A DNA stretch of 64,000 nucleotides from Sclerodactyla briareus (GCA_026419785.1 JAODTK010000333.1:434001-498000), one strand, 5' to 3'; counted from the stretch's first letter, positions 1 to 11,840 are shown. Numbers and translations: made by a program. The notes: a model not told the origin generated them from the sequence alone.

Positions 1-166
1 TGATCCCTAAAGTTGATCAACTCTCAATGACTTAGAAAACCTGACAGTGATGAGGAAACTAATCTCTCATCCCCAGATTGTTCATTTTACCATTTTTCAT
101 CCTGTGTGCATGATTTTTTTTTTTATAAACTATGCTAACCAAAAGTTATTTCTCTTCTTTTTGAAG

Positions 167-275
167 GGACGAATGGGGACGGAGGGAGACAGAGATCGTT
201 GCGATAGATGCGATCCCACCGAAGATGACCTCACAGCAGTACCAGCTGCCGCAACTAAGGAGAGAGCTTGATAAG
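167..275 (+). CDS. PARG: PARG (poly(ADP-ribose) glycohydrolase), internal exon a
   Basis: PARG hydrolyses the ribose-ribose bonds of poly(ADP-ribose) in nucleus and cytoplasm. A polypyrimidine tract and AG end at 166. The exon begins with the third base of a split codon, reads 36 codons, and ends GATAAG before GTCTGT at 276. The peptide carries DEWGRRETEIVAIDAI and, at its end, RRELDK. From memory these match the vertebrate PARG stretch that contains TEIVAIDAL and RRELNKAYCGF, where RRELNK is followed directly by AYCGF. The next exon here starts with AYCGF, as expected. The GGG and QEE catalytic signature lies upstream, outside the window. Bases 1-166 are the 3' part of the preceding intron. 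The family call is firm; orthology is inferred. Confidence 0.93.
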
Positions 276-1354
276 GTCTGTAGAATGGTCTCCAAATTCT
301 GTAGATTATTAATATCCCCAGGAGAGTGTCCCAGAATGATTGTGGTGCCACCACTGTCTATATAGTGCAATAACTAGGCACTGCTTAGTTCAATTTACTT
401 GACACTTTCAGACCTGTCCAGGATGTCTCTGTGGCAAACACTTGGCACACATGTCCTTGCAGCGATCATCTTGGACCTTTTCAAGAGTGGGTACTGCCAC
501 TTGACTAGAGGGCTCATAATTTGCAATTAGAAAAAAAGTTTGTCTGATTACATTTGGTCCTGACAGACATGGAGGTCATTTTGAGGTCATTGAAATTTAC
601 ATTGCAATATTCCAATGCTCTTTCCAACCTGGACCGAATTGGACAAAATTTAGTGGATGTAGAGGATATGAGGTGCTAAATTTGCTGGGATATAGCGTTC
701 GCACAGCAAATTCATGTCTATTTATACTGAATCTGTACTGGTTGATCCACGGTGGTGCTATGTAACAGACCAGTGTTGATGGTAGGCGCTTCCATCTATC
801 CCAGGAGGTGACAAAGGAGTATAAAATGTGAAAGTCATAGTGTCAGCCCACCCATCCTTCATGAGGACCCCATTCATATTGTCTTTTGCCCACATGAAAC
901 ATGGTTCTCCACTGCTTTTCCCCCGCCCCCTTCCCTCCCCCCTCCCCCCTCCAATCTCAACTTTCAGCATGTGGGGACACCCTTGATTTAAATGGCAGTT
1001 CTCCACTTTTGATGGGCTAGATTGTTCATAGCTGCACAAACTGAGGCGGCACCTCTCATTCAATCAGTAGGTGGAATTTCCACTCAATAATTGATGTTGC
1101 AATCCACACCATGTTTTCCTTCATCCACCTTTTCCTCTTCCCCCCCTCCCCCTTCCCCACTATTCTAGATGTATGTTAGTTGTGAGTGCTCAGTACAGTG
1201 GCCCCCAAATCTACCTTCCTTCTGCCCCCTCCCCTCCCACTCCACTATTGTAGATGTATGTTGGTTCAGTATAGCGGCCTAACTCTACCTTTCCTTCATG
1301 CCTCGAGAAACAGCAGCAAGTTCCAACTTCATGTATGATTCCTCTTCTTGACAG
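276..1354 (+). other. PARG intron
   Basis: This 1.08-kb intron lies between two matching PARG exons and has a GT donor and an AG acceptor. It contains C/T-rich tracts (about 905-955, 1130-1165 and 1205-1240). Two imperfect copies of a segment containing ACTATT-TAGATGTATGTT sit about 85 bp apart (about 1155 and 1240). I see no further coding sequence in it. Confidence 0.75.
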
Positions 1355-1471
1355 GCCTACTGTGGTTTCCGTGGTAACTGCATATCCAAGGGAGATCTCC
1401 CTGCAATCGCGACCGGCAACTGGGGTTGTGGGGCATTTGGAGGAGACCCTAGATTGAATGAACTAACCTAT
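1355..1471 (+). CDS. PARG: PARG exon b (conserved GNWGCGAFGGD core)
   Basis: The acceptor is CTTGACAG at 1354. Thirty-nine codons follow in phase 0: AYCGF..., then the family hallmark ATGNWGCGAFGGD, then PRLNELTY. In PARG structures this loop contributes to ADP-ribose binding, with the Phe of GAF at the ligand. The end at 1471 is set by alignment: RLNELTY is followed by LMAAA in the next exon, just as human RLKALIQ is followed by ILAAA. Oddly, the intron then begins TTATAAAA, not GTATAAAA, so the expected GT donor is absent. No other in-frame GT nearby keeps the alignment. Confidence 0.93.
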
Positions 1472-1988
1472 TTATAAAATAGAAACTTTACGATTATTTG
1501 AACTGATCATATGGTCAAGTTTTGGTGATTGCAGGCAACTTCTGTGAGGTGGACTTGGTGAAATTAGTGGCACCATATGGAAGTTCTATTGGAGTGGGGC
1601 AAAATGAAGTGAATAACCAAAATGGTGTATCGAGAGAGACAGTAAGAGGTGATTGACTACGCCATTGCAGTTTGACAAGTCCCACTAAAGGTCAAGGGAA
1701 TATCAGAAGAGTGCTTTGGCACGCTGTATAAGAAACTTATTACTATTACCAATATTGCACTGTAAATTCTCTCAATTGCCAAGACTTTTTTGAAGAACAC
1801 AAAACTGGAAAACGCCCATGTATGGTATGTCTTGGATTGCTAGTTGCAGGGTGAGTAGCACAGAGTTTACCTAACACCATATTCCTGTATGGATATCCCC
1901 CCTGTATTTATTTGTTTTGTGAAATTCAAATGTTTTTTTTCTCTTTTATTTGTAACAACCTCTTATTTGTAACGAGCTCTGTTTGCAG
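1472..1988 (+). other. PARG intron with non-GT 5' end
   Basis: This 517-bp interval lies between two exons whose peptides join without gap. It ends in a normal acceptor (CTCTGTTTGCAG) but begins TT. I see no coding sequence or recognisable repeat in it. Confidence 0.7.
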
Positions 1989-2106
1989 TTAATGGCAGCA
2001 GCAGAGGCTAAGAGGGAGATGGCATACTTCACATTCTACGACAGCGATCTGTGCCGGGACATTCACAATATGCATCAATTCCTCCAATCACAAGAGTGTT
2101 CTGTTG
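1989..2106 (+). CDS. PARG: PARG exon c
   Basis: The exon follows CTCTGTTTGCAG and reads LMAAAEAKREMAYFTF, then DSDLCRDIHNMHQFL, ending SQECSV plus one base. The donor is GTGGGT. The order matches the PARG segment that runs from AAAAAERDVVYFTFGDSEL to MRDIYSMHIFL and TVGD. It holds 39 codons plus 1 nt. The next exon supplies two bases, making Gly. There is no indel or stop in it. Confidence 0.93.
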
Positions 2107-3745
2107 GTGGGTACTTTGTCTGTCAGTCATGGGTGGGGGAGGGGTTATGGAGGTATGTCGGTAAGTCATGATGGCAAGGGTGCAGATTCGGAAACTGCAC
2201 TTTTTGATTCCTTGACGAAGTCGGAGGAATCTATGCAGTCATGCCAGTGTGTGGGTATGTATGTATGTGCGTGTGTGTGTGTATGTGTGTGACGCCTGGC
2301 TTTTGAACACAATAACTTGACCCCACCTGGATGGATGAAGCTCATACTTGGTATATGTGTTCCCCATGTGAGTACATGAACCCTATCGATTTGGGGTCAG
2401 TCAGAGGTCATCTGAGGCCCCAGAGGTCAAGTCTGAAAACTTTTTGAACACGATAAGTCCAGAATGGTTGGTCTGATCGGGTTCAAATTTGGTGTGTAGC
2501 TTTCTTATGGGAGTACGGAACCCTTAATTTTTGGTATAGTTTGGGATGAATTTTGTCAAAAACTGAAAATGGGTGAAAAGTCACTAATTCGGCCATTTTT
2601 GGCTATGAACACTATAACTCGAACCACCACCTGGATGGATGAAGCTCATACTTGGTATGTGTGTTCCCCATGATAAGTACAGGTCCCTATTGTTTTAGGG
2701 TCAGGTCAGGGGTCATCTGAGGTCAAACAGAGGTCAAGTCTGAAAACCTAGTGAACACGATAAGTCCAGAATGGTTGGTCTGATCGGGTTCAAATTTGGT
2801 GGTAGCTTTCTCTTAGCTTCCCTTACGGGGATAAAACTAACCCTCATTGTTTTTTTTGGTATAGTCGGGGGTGATTTGAGAAATTTGTCAGACTTATGTT
2901 TCCTCCTCCCACAATGAGCGGTACAATCCTCCCTGCCATTTGTCCTTGGGTCTGGCTTTAGGTTGTCAGAAAGGAGTCAAGGAATCTCTCAGCCTTTTTG
3001 GCTTTTCTGGTGTTTGTCAGCTGCAAATCCTTCACCAAGCCTTTTTGGCTCTATCTTCGATGTGGAGGTGTGAGTAATCACTCGCAGAAAGCAACTTGCA
3101 GATTGCTCACACCCATGTTTGTCTCTCCTCTAATCCCAAATGATGAGCGCCTAGCGGGAAGGCAACAGGTACCATTTCCACAGTCCTTTGTATGACTCCG
3201 TTGGGTTGGGGTTTAGATTACCTAATGTATTGCTGCTGCCCCTATGGCACACTGTGGCCTGTGAGGAATGGAGTATTCATTCAAATTAGTCCTGGGTAGG
3301 AGGAAGGTCCACTTATGCTTTCGAAATTAAATACTTAAGGAACTGGCAACAGCATAATGTCAAAAAAATGCAACTTTTGACTCACACGAACAAACTGGCC
3401 CAATATTCGCAAAAATCAGCTGCCAACCTTAAATTCTTGTATTCAATGTTTTCATGACTTTGGTCATGGACTCATGGTGGTGGTGGGGGGGGGGGGGGGG
3501 TGAGCTCCACACTCCCCCAAGGCAAGGCCACCAAAGTATAGTACCACTAGTCTACTAAGTAAATACATATATAAAATAAAAATATAGATCAGTCGGAAAT
3601 TTTAGTGTTGCCCCATTAGCACCTCTACCACAAACGTTAGCAAATGTTATGTTACCCACTTGGGATGCAGTCTGGTTTTGAACCTTTCATTCCCTCACCC
3701 CTAATCCTCATTGGAAATCAGAATATTTTGGATTTTTTTCTACAG
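2107..3745 (+). other. PARG last intron, repeat-filled
   Basis: This 1.64-kb intron runs from GTGGGT to TTTTTTTCTACAG. It contains a (GT)n tract (about 2255-2291), two tandem units of a dispersed repeat (2.20-2.88 kb) and a 16-base G run (3485-3500). I see no coding exon in it. Confidence 0.75.
2198..2880 (+). repeat. Dispersed repeat R1, two ~303-bp tandem units
   Basis: A segment with GAACAC-ATAACT and CACCTGGATGGATGAAGCTC, followed by a 'CATACTTGGTAT' block and several GGTCA motifs, occurs at about 2304 and again at about 2607. The leading piece (TTTTGATTCCTTG...GGAATCTATGCAGTC, then GT-rich) recurs at about 50110. A reverse-oriented copy is at 8.16-8.59 kb, so this is an interspersed family, not a unique intron sequence. 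Confidence 0.75.
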
Positions 3746-3933
3746 GTGAACTGTTATCCGTTCTATGCAAGTACAGTGATCACGTACAACACAGGCAGAA
3801 GAAGTACCACCCTAAACTGTACCCATTCATCTTCGAAGTATTCACAAACTACGATTCCGACACCGACGATAATGGTGCCCCTTCTGATCAGCAGAACACT
3901 GGAAGCCCTGATTACAAAGTGGACACTCCTTGA
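3746..3933 (+). CDS. PARG: PARG terminal exon d, with stop
   Basis: The acceptor is TTTTTTTCTACAG. The first two bases complete a Gly codon. Sixty-one codons follow (ELLSVLCKYSDHV..., KLYPFIFEVF, then an acidic Ser/Asp tail DSDTDDNG) and TGA closes at 3931-3933. VGELL and KLYPFIFE align with vertebrate VGDVYKLLL and KLYPFIYHA, close to the PARG C-terminus. The tail after LYPFI is unique to this protein, as is usual for PARG. A +1-frame ORF overlapping this exon is a shadow. Confidence 0.92.
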
Positions 3934-5387
3934 AACCAGACTGGCAACCCAAGGTTTCTAGTCGAGTAAAGTCAGACCACTCCTTGGAATTTGCTCATCA
4001 GCACATACTGGAAGGAAGTTCATACAAATCCCACGATTCTCCTGACCTATCCAGACCACTGAGGAGTGTTCGATTGTCAAGACAGTTTAGGTCTGAGTTG
4101 GTACTCGAGTGGTTTTTCCTGCCTATCGTAAGGAATTGTTCAGAAATTTCACTTCTTTATGAGTTTGGAAAAACAACAAATGAAATTAGGGTAAACATTC
4201 AGAGGAGTGTGACAGATTTCCAAATGTATATACTCTGTATATTTATTGCCCCCTTCCCCCTCCTTCAAGAGAACTACACAGACCCTGTCTGGGGTCTGCT
4301 GATCCCCTTATTTTGACTGTAAGGTCAAGAGGTTCTTGGAGCAATGTGACTTACAGTGGGGAGGCCGGGGTTCTTTTCCTGGTTGGGTCATACCCAAAGA
4401 TGAAAATGGAGCCTGCTGACATTGCGCCTGATGCTCCGGCAGTAGGGAAAACCATTCACTGGCTCACAACTGGAAGGAGGAACCTAGTGGGTGCTGCAAG
4501 TTCACCTAGTTGGGTGAAAACTGAAACAATAATGCTTCTGATTTTGCTAACTTCATTCCCATTTCCTTGGGTTTTTATGTGCCCAAATTCCTGGCGTGAC
4601 TCTATATATTACATACTTGTAAATCTCTCCTTATCATAACATGCTGTTCATCGAACAGGTGTTATACCTAGAATTGATTTTCATGTCTGCTGCACAATCA
4701 CGTGCAATACAACATTCAGCAACCAGAGGTGACTTCATGTAACCTGTGCAACCCAGCATTCTACTTTAGTTTCCTTTCGATTGTGGATTCAATTTCTCTT
4801 GGAAGAATCCATCAGTTTCGAACAGGGTTCACTATGATGAGTTGGTATTTCTTGCCATTTATGAGGCAACTATGAGGAAAAACATTTCGTTTGTGCAATG
4901 TAAAGTTTTTTGAGCATCAAGAAAAAATATGATACATCAAGCATTGTTAGGTTGTCCAGCAAGAACATCCTCGCTGTGTGCTTGAGATCCCCTATTACCA
5001 CCTCTGAAATGGAATGTCCATCGAGCCTGGCTATACAAGACTTGTGGAAACTGTAAAGGGAATTGAAGTGAAGAAAGGCAAACTAAATTGATGTATGAAT
5101 GCCTGAGTAATGAGTTACTCATCTTTTTTGTTATCTGGAAATGGTAGAGACTAATACTGCACAGTCAATACTCATATACATATTGACTGTTGGGGGAAAG
5201 AGAATTTACCCATCATGCATAATGTGCAATAATATATTTCGCGGCATCACGTTGTAATAGTGAGTGATCACCAATATTTGCCATCATTTTGGTTTTTATT
5301 TGTGAAATTCACTCTGGAAATGAGAAGAACACGAAAGATGGTTTGTATTCATCAGTTAGTAGTGTTCTGAAGTTCTGCTATTCCTGA
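3934..5387. other. PARG 3' UTR / intergenic, unresolved
   Basis: This follows the PARG stop. I found no AATAAA or ATTAAA between the stop and about 5.3 kb, so the UTR end cannot be placed. Overlapping ORFs of 108-128 codons (3930-4639) show no family resemblance and no exon signals. Confidence 0.5.
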
Positions 5388-5530
5388 GGCAGTGGTTTGG
5401 CAAGTTGGTAAGCATCGTCCTTCCCACCCGGGAGACCGGGTTCGATATCCCGGTCGGGTCCATACAAAGACTTGTTTGCTGGGCCTTGAATAGGAAACGA
5501 TCCCTCTGCTCGGCAATATAATCAGAAACA
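5388..5530 (+). mobile_element. tRNA-derived SINE-like element
   Basis: A tRNA-like head contains an A-box-like TGGTTTGGCAAGTTGG and a B-box-like GGGTTCGATATCC at about 5438. It is followed by CGGTCGGGTCCATACAAAGACTTG. The T-loop has one extra base and the acceptor ends do not pair, so it is not a working tRNA. The 'CGGGTC-ATAC-AAAGACTT' junction is one I recall from marine-invertebrate SINEs. The 3' limit is approximate. Confidence 0.55.
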
Positions 5531-6719
5531 AAAAGGATGCAAAGTTTAACTAGAGGTTTATGAACCCCTAGTCCCCCCCCCGCAATCTGATCGTCTTGTT
5601 AAGGCTCATTAGCTCAAGCAACCTGATCATGAAGAGTTCAAATTGTCAGCAGTAGATGATAACAGCCAAATCTAAAAGCATATTTAGCCCCTAATTGGCT
5701 TCAATTATAAGATGGAGCTTCTCAGTGATCAATTTCACATTTCATTGCTGGACCAACAGAGTACCAAAGTTTTCATAGGCATGTGACAAATAGGCACATT
5801 ATAATACCCTAGTGACTCTGGATCGTTCTCTGTTGAATAGTCCCGGCCAACCTGGATCAATGCCCAATGTTCCATGGAAATCCCACGAAACCTAAAAGTT
5901 GGAACTATCAAATGACTTCAATGACCCACGTATGTTAACATTTTTTTAGGGCTAATGGTGGCCCATCCCCCAAGTTCCACGAAATTCCATCAGACTTTGA
6001 AGTTTGGCATGAATTATGGGCAGATTGGAGATGCCTATTGGATCACATGGATGATCTCCAGTGCCCAATTTTGGGACTAGGTTGATTGTGACTGTAAATG
6101 TACGGCCAACTGACTGAGGAATTAAATCTTGGGCACTCATACCATTTGTATGCACTGCCAGTATATAATGAACTGCTTCATATATGAATTAGTTCACAAT
6201 TGACAATTGGAATGTGAGCTCTATTGTTGTTGTTTGGGGGGTTCGGTCACTTTTAGATCAAAGGTCAATCCCCTTTTGGAGTCAAAGGTCATCCATCTCA
6301 GTTTCGGTTTCTTTGTTTGCTCATACTGCCCCCCTCATCCCATTATTTCAGAGATTACACACCGTACCTTGTCTGTCATAATGACAACCACTGTAAAACT
6401 GAGAGATGTTATTTAGGTTTGTATATGTGTGTTGTTACCTTCCCACTGGATTCTTTAGGATTATACTTGGAATTAATTGGTGTACTGAAATTCTAATACC
6501 TGTGTGTTATAACAGATGCGAATGGAGCTTGTGAGTTGTTGTGATGTCTGTGATTGTCTCTGATCAAGTTCCTTATGAACGTGCACGACATTCTTACCAT
6601 GAGATCGTGACAGATAATTGGACGTCTCATTTGCTGGTTGTTTGGAGCATGCACGCAGTGCGTCTGTGTACAAACATTGCTGTCTGGAATGTTTTTCATA
6701 CGCCCACTTCCTTACTGTC
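5531..6719. other. Intergenic, nothing recognised
   Basis: I see no conserved peptide, splice-flanked ORF or clear repeat between the SINE-like element and the minisatellite. Short ORFs on both strands look random. Confidence 0.5.
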
Positions 6720-7095
6720 AACTCAGTCGGGTATACCTCTCCTGCCAATCCATCAGATAAACACACTTTAGGCCTCCTTCTGCAATCAAGTAAGGTATAC
6801 CTACTCGAGCCCCTTCTGCCAATCAGTAAGTTATATCTAACCCAGCCCCTTCTGCCATCAGTAAGGTATAGCCTACTCAAGCCTACCTCTGGCTAGCATA
6901 AGGTATACCTACCAATACACTCACCAACCAAAAACGAAACACAAAACCACCTCCCCCCGCCCCCTCCTGCCGTTCATTCGGGTATACTTACTCCAGACCC
7001 CTCTGCCGATCAGTCGGGTCTACCTACTCCCACCCCCCTTCTTCCATTCATTCGCGTATACTCCCACACCCTTCTGCCAATCTGTCAGGTATCCC
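6720..7095. repeat. ~40-bp minisatellite (GGTATACCTACTC...CTTCTGCCAATCAGT)
   Basis: Eight or nine diverged units of about 35-45 bp repeat GGTATACCTACT, a C-rich stretch, CTTCTGCCAATCAGT. Units are clear at about 6728, 6792, 6833, 6864, 6898, 6980, 7017 and 7053. Small ORFs here (for example with LYLTQPLLPS) are by-products of the repeat. Confidence 0.75.
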
Positions 7096-7289
7096 TAATC
7101 ATACCATTGTCATGACTTTTAATGGCAGCAGTAACAACTCTTTAGAGAGGGTCTTGTATAGCTCCAATTTGGACTAGGATTTTCAAACAAGGCGATCGCC
7201 CCCATGTCTCCTTTCTACTAGGAACCATGCAAACAATTACAAGGCCTCCATGTGTCGCTCGGTATTAGCATTTAACAGAAACAGGCTAC

Positions 7290-7855
7290 TACTCAGTGAC
7301 CAATTTCAAGTTTGAAAGGACTGATTATGGACAATATCTACTAAAGGAGTAAAAGTTTTTTTTGACTCAATTATGCACATTGTAGGCAATTTGCCAAGTT
7401 CACGAAAATCTGGCAAATTATGTACGTTGAATGAAAGATTTTGGATGAGTTATGACAAATTAGTACGTTGAATGACCCAGAATCTTTGTTAAAAGTTTTT
7501 TAAATTTCGCATAAATTATGCAAATTAGGCGACTTAATTACCATATTTTACGCTGAAAATCTAATCAGTTAATTTACCTTAAATTCCGCATCTATGTGCC
7601 AACCAAGTCACCATAGCACCTACGGTTCATTCGTAATCTTGCTAACGAGCCTAAACAATAAATTACATAAATAGGCTAATTACCTTACTTAATTAGTGAC
7701 TTTGGTGCCCAAACCTAATCAGATTGTGTTCACCCACCCCGGAATTTTGTCGCAATTGCACTGACCGTTTGAAAGATATCCTGCTAACGAGAAAGTGTGA
7801 CAAACGCCCATAGTGAACAATTAATCTCCTCCGCAATTTCATTCAGGCGAGACAA
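7290..7855 (+). repeat. Dispersed repeat R2, copy 1
   Basis: Blocks such as CTGAAAATCTAATCAGTT, CGTAATCTTGCTAACGAG, TAATTAGTGACTTTGGTGCC and GAGAAAGTGTGACAAACGCC occur in the same order here and at 15.3-15.65 kb. Both copies end near CATTCAGGCGAG. A copy on the other strand starts at about 42019. Confidence 0.75.
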
Positions 7856-8159
7856 AAATCATAAGAGTGGATCTGGTTGGACATGTTTGTTTATTAAGGT
7901 TGCCATCTTATTCAACAGCAATAAATATATATTTGATCTCGATGCTGCAATGAAAATAGCAGATGTACGAGAAAGATTTTACAAGAACTTCATGTAATAT
8001 CAATGCAAAAAAAGCTGCAATGTTATGGGGAAAATGTCGTATTGATTGCAAATTTGTGGCATAATCGAATCGATACCCGTTAGGAAACAATGTTTTCTTT
8101 GGAAATCAGCTTTTAAATTACTAGAATGATAGCGAAAAGGCTTGGAGATTCCTTGACAG

Positions 8160-8590
8160 ATTCTGAGCATACTTATCGTGACTTATCATGTTCACAAGAA
8201 TACATACCTCAACCTCAGATGACATTTGATGGACCCCAAAACAATAGGTTTATGTGCTAAATTAGGGGGCTCCCACATACCAAGTATGAGCTGATCTATC
8301 AAGTGGTGAGGGAGTTATTGTGATCACAGGCTAAAATATCTACACAGAAAATATTAGGGTTCTTGAACTCCCCATTAAATTTGCTTGATCAGACCAAGAA
8401 TTATGAGGAACCTGTTCACTAAGTATGAGCTTAGGTTTTGAGGATGACCTCTGAACCTGACCCTAATACAGCAGGGATCAGGAAACTGTTACAGGGCACC
8501 CAACGCATATCCAGTTGTATGGGCTAAATCCATCCAGGTGAGGGTCACGTTATCGTGTCACCAGCCAAGTTTGGCAATATCAATTTTTCC
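8160..8590 (-). repeat. Dispersed repeat R1, reverse copy
   Basis: Read on the minus strand this shows GACACGATAACGTGACCC, CACCTGGATGGAT and 'ATACTTGGTATGTG' blocks like those at 2.3-2.7 kb. It is diverged. Confidence 0.6.
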
Positions 8591-9674
8591 CAAAAATGAC
8601 CCCAATCTACACTAATAATATAGTTCTTGTGTCCCCCTCCCTCTGTAAGAAAGCTTCATATTGAATTTTAGGTAGTATAGACAAAGCAATTTAGCCGAGT
8701 CATTCAGTTCTTCTCCTTCTCTTGACCCTGCTATGAGGTAAGGTTGCTGCAGCCTTGCAGGTCTAGGTCCCACGGGCAATGCATCATGTTTTTTTAATTG
8801 TAACATGACAATTTCTCTGAGGATATTTGGGAAATTATTATGATATGAATAAACGTCACCAAATCCTGGCAGTGAAAGAGCTGAAATCCTTATGATATTC
8901 TATAGTGTGTAATATACACATTGTTTCTTTCCATGAAAATATTTGAAAAAAATAGTATTTTGTCAATGTGGAATACATAGTGAAGAGACAACGGGTATGT
9001 ACCAATATCCCTAGAAGCAGACAATTGTCCATTACGAAGAAAAAAAATCATGGTGCATTCAGCCTCACACATAGACGAGAGCAAGTTTGCTGCTCTAGAT
9101 TTGACAGCTGAAGGTATCATCCCTAGATTCAGTATACACGGTATATTCAGACGTCCAGAATGATTGGTCCACATATCGCTGTAGCTGCATTATGGTGTTT
9201 ATGGCGATTGACAAACTTAAATTCCCTGTAGATTATTGTCCTATTTGGTCATTTGACTTGATTGCCCATGCTTTAGGCGACACATACAAGTATGTTAATG
9301 ATGGGCATATTTCAGGGCCCGAGTTATCACAGGTTTTGGGAAGGTTCTATGAAAGAAAAGATTGGGCGAGTTGTTGATCCTAACAGAATTTTAAGGTGCT
9401 GAGCACCGAATTACATGAACTCGGGCTTAGAACCAGAACACAAGATTAGGCAGCCTCTCTGTGGTATGACTGCATGGTGAAGGATGAAATGAATTCAACC
9501 TTCAAAGGGGAGCAATCCGGATAAATACCTTGCTCCATATGGAATGTGAACTCAACTGATCAGGTTACAAGATCTCTGAGTGATCTATGAATGTATAAAG
9601 TGCTATTTCAGGGAGACACAAAGTGCTGGTATATTCCTGTAGAAATTACTGGTACAGTGTCGACAGCTTGTCAA
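8591..9674. other. 3' flank of the GST gene
   Basis: This is the likely GST 3' UTR plus intergenic DNA. I found no TTTATT (AATAAA on the minus strand) close to the stop. ORFs at 8890-9377 show no recognisable family. Confidence 0.4.
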
Positions 9675-9841
9675 TCAGAATGGTGTCTCTGGTCGCTTCT
9701 TAAGCCAGTCAGCCAGCTCCGGTATAGCTTTCATATCCTCTCGAGATGCGCTAGCAGCTTTGGCTCTGTCACCTCCAGGCCAGGTACATGGCTCACGTAA
9801 TCAAGGAGGTAGGACACGGCATCCAGGTCCGCCAGTGACAC
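9675..9841 (-). CDS. Sigma-class GST, terminal exon (1-nt frameshift)
   Basis: This is the C-terminal all-alpha domain of a sigma-class glutathione S-transferase, the family of haematopoietic prostaglandin D synthase. On the minus strand, after ACCCCAG, it reads VSLADLDAVSYLLDYV, PGLEVTEPKLLAHLERI, then with a frame change KAIPELADWLKKRPETPF and TGA (9677-9675). VSLADL corresponds to the N-capping-box/hydrophobic-staple region (family TWADL), and AIPELADWLKKRP to the family end AIPAVANWIKRRP. The exon is 167 nt; one more base would give 56 codons in phase 0. The missing base lies near GAGAGGATATGAAAG (about 9728-9737). A sequencing indel or a real lesion are both possible. Confidence 0.88.
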
Positions 9842-10856
9842 CTGGGGTAAAAAGGGGTAGACCTGAGTGATCAAACTATTAAACGACCAATTGTTCAAAT
9901 GCTCAAACCGGAAAAAGATTCATGATGTAGTAACTAGTGAACTGTTGTGCATTGGTTTCAGTTATACTGCTACACAATTGTTCATTCGTTGAGGTAGAGC
10001 AGTCCATACTTTTAAAAAGGTTTATATCCCTTTGGCCTGTGATGATTTCTGTTAAAACGAGATTGAAGAATTATTCTTCAGATATAAACAAGCACTGCCC
10101 ATGGAAGATTCTGATCTAATTTTCAAATTTCTGTGAGCAACTTTCATGGGAGGAATAATGTTTTACATTTTCACATGTAACAGCTTTCATGCCCCCTTTC
10201 AAATGCCTTGACCTTGAATTCTTGGACCCCCCACATGTAACACTAGTAAATGATTACGCTGATGAAGAAATACCCATGGCAATCTAGTCACTCTGTAGCA
10301 GAAGTAGCAGTTAAGATTTTGGGCAACTTTTCCACACAATTGCCCACTATGCCAGCTTTTGATGACCCTCGAACCTTCAATTTCCAAACGTCCCCCCCCC
10401 CAAGGTACACTATCAATGAACACTGAGCGAGCATCATGACAATCCAATTTTTACCTCCTGTAATGACCAGCATGACCATTTGGTGGCCAAACAGGCAATT
10501 CACCAGACTGGATGGATAGATGAATGGATAGATGATGCATGCATCTAATTTTTTTTTTGTTTTACATTTTGTTTTTCTATTCTATTGGAGGCAAGAGCTG
10601 ATCCCTTGAATATTTTACACCATTAAAAGTTGGAATAATCTCGGAATAAAATGGCAATATTGCATCTAGTAAAATGACAATATGGGACAAACCACATATA
10701 TGGGGGGTACATTAATTCATGGGGACAGTTAAACAACCTCAAGTGATTGAATCCTAGTACTACAAAACTTCTAAAAAAACCACAAGTTTAGTAAACGAGA
10801 GAACCCTGAATCTGCATCTGTTAGCATTCAAAAAACAGCTATCTATTTCAACTTAC
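9842..10856 (-). other. GST intron
   Basis: This 1,015-bp intron has a donor GTAAGT (minus strand, at 10856) and an acceptor ACCCCAG. It contains an imperfect GGATGGATAGATGAATGG simple repeat at about 10510. No exon was seen. Confidence 0.75.
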
Positions 10857-10963
10857 CCCTTTTCCGACGAGATCCGTCCACCCCCATTGTCCTCCAGGAG
10901 TTTGGTCAGGTTTGCGAAGGGTTTGGAGGCGGTATCTCTAATAACTTCTTCAAACAGTGCGGC
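10857..10963 (-). CDS. Sigma-class GST, penultimate exon (1-nt frameshift)
   Basis: On the minus strand, after TTTTTTTTCCAG, it reads AALFEEVIRDTASKPFANLT, KLLEDNGG, then one base out of frame WTDLVGKG, ending at GTAAGT. The family has ...YLGGREWLIGNSVTWADF here, so WTDLVGKG joined to the next exon's VSLADL is the right continuation. The frame change falls in a five-C run (plus strand 10881-10885), and a sixth C restores it. The exon is 107 nt and would be 108 with that base, in phase 0 on both sides. A homopolymer deletion in the assembly is the simplest explanation. Confidence 0.87.
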
Positions 10964-11429
10964 CTGGAAAAAAAAATAATTCAGAGATAAAGAAAGGCCT
11001 GTGAGTCTCCCATGCCGAATTGGAATGTTACCACTCGAGGTTGGAAATTAGCTCAAACAGTGCCAACAAATGCACATCCCCCAATCATTGCGGCATTGAA
11101 AAAATGCATAATATGTGGCCTTTTAATACACACTAAAATAGCACCATTCTGCCTCTTGACCCTCCGTGAGAAATATTTTCAAATGAGCTACAGTAGTGAC
11201 CAGTACTGGGAAAATTAACACCCAATATAATATTATAAAACCATGCGATTTCATTTACACGAAATGTGAAACAAGTCCAGGAATCAACAAAGCCAACGGA
11301 TCTGGATTCAAGTTTTATGAGGTAATGACTTAGCTTTCTTGAACAATTAGTACAGGTGAGACAAAAATGCAGTAGACCAACTAAGCAGCAATGATTCATA
11401 CACCTAATTAACCTAAAAACTTCACAGCC

Positions 11430-11840
11430 AAGCCCAACCGTTCTTTATCTTTATGGCCAAGGATCTGCTATAGACATGGTTATTGTACTCAGAATGAATC
11501 TAAGGAGCTACCTTTATCGGCATAGGGGATTTTTCTAGACCATCGTGAACCAAGAGCGCGTCCAATGGGGACATCTTGGATTTCTGCACTGGACCATTTT
11601 CCTAGGAGAAGACTGAGTCTTGGGAAATACCGGTACCATGGCTTAGTATGTTGCCTAAGCCAAGGATCTTACCAGACATGTCCCTAGAAGGGACCTACAG
11701 TAGCTTAGGACCAAGGATTTGCTGGGACGTCGTGTTGTAACCAAAAGTTAGTCTGAAAACTGACATTTGTGGCCGGGATCTTGCAAGACATGTTGCTTTT
11801 GAAAGGTTTAGTTTAGATGAACCTACCCTCATGGCCAAAG
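11430..11840 (-). repeat. Intronic minisatellite R3, distal block
   Basis: Diverged units of about 55-75 bp repeat GGACCTACCTTTATGGCCAAGG, ATCTTGCTAGACATG, CCAAGA-TTAGTCT. The same unit occurs beside the GST donor at 15835-15985. On the minus strand each unit can contain AAAGGTAG, a 5'-splice-site-like string. Confidence 0.65.

Noticed and set aside
5400-5465. Functional tRNA gene (Gly-like CCC anticodon)
   Set aside because: The T-loop has an extra base, acceptor ends do not pair and the anticodon stem is poor. It is better read as a SINE head.
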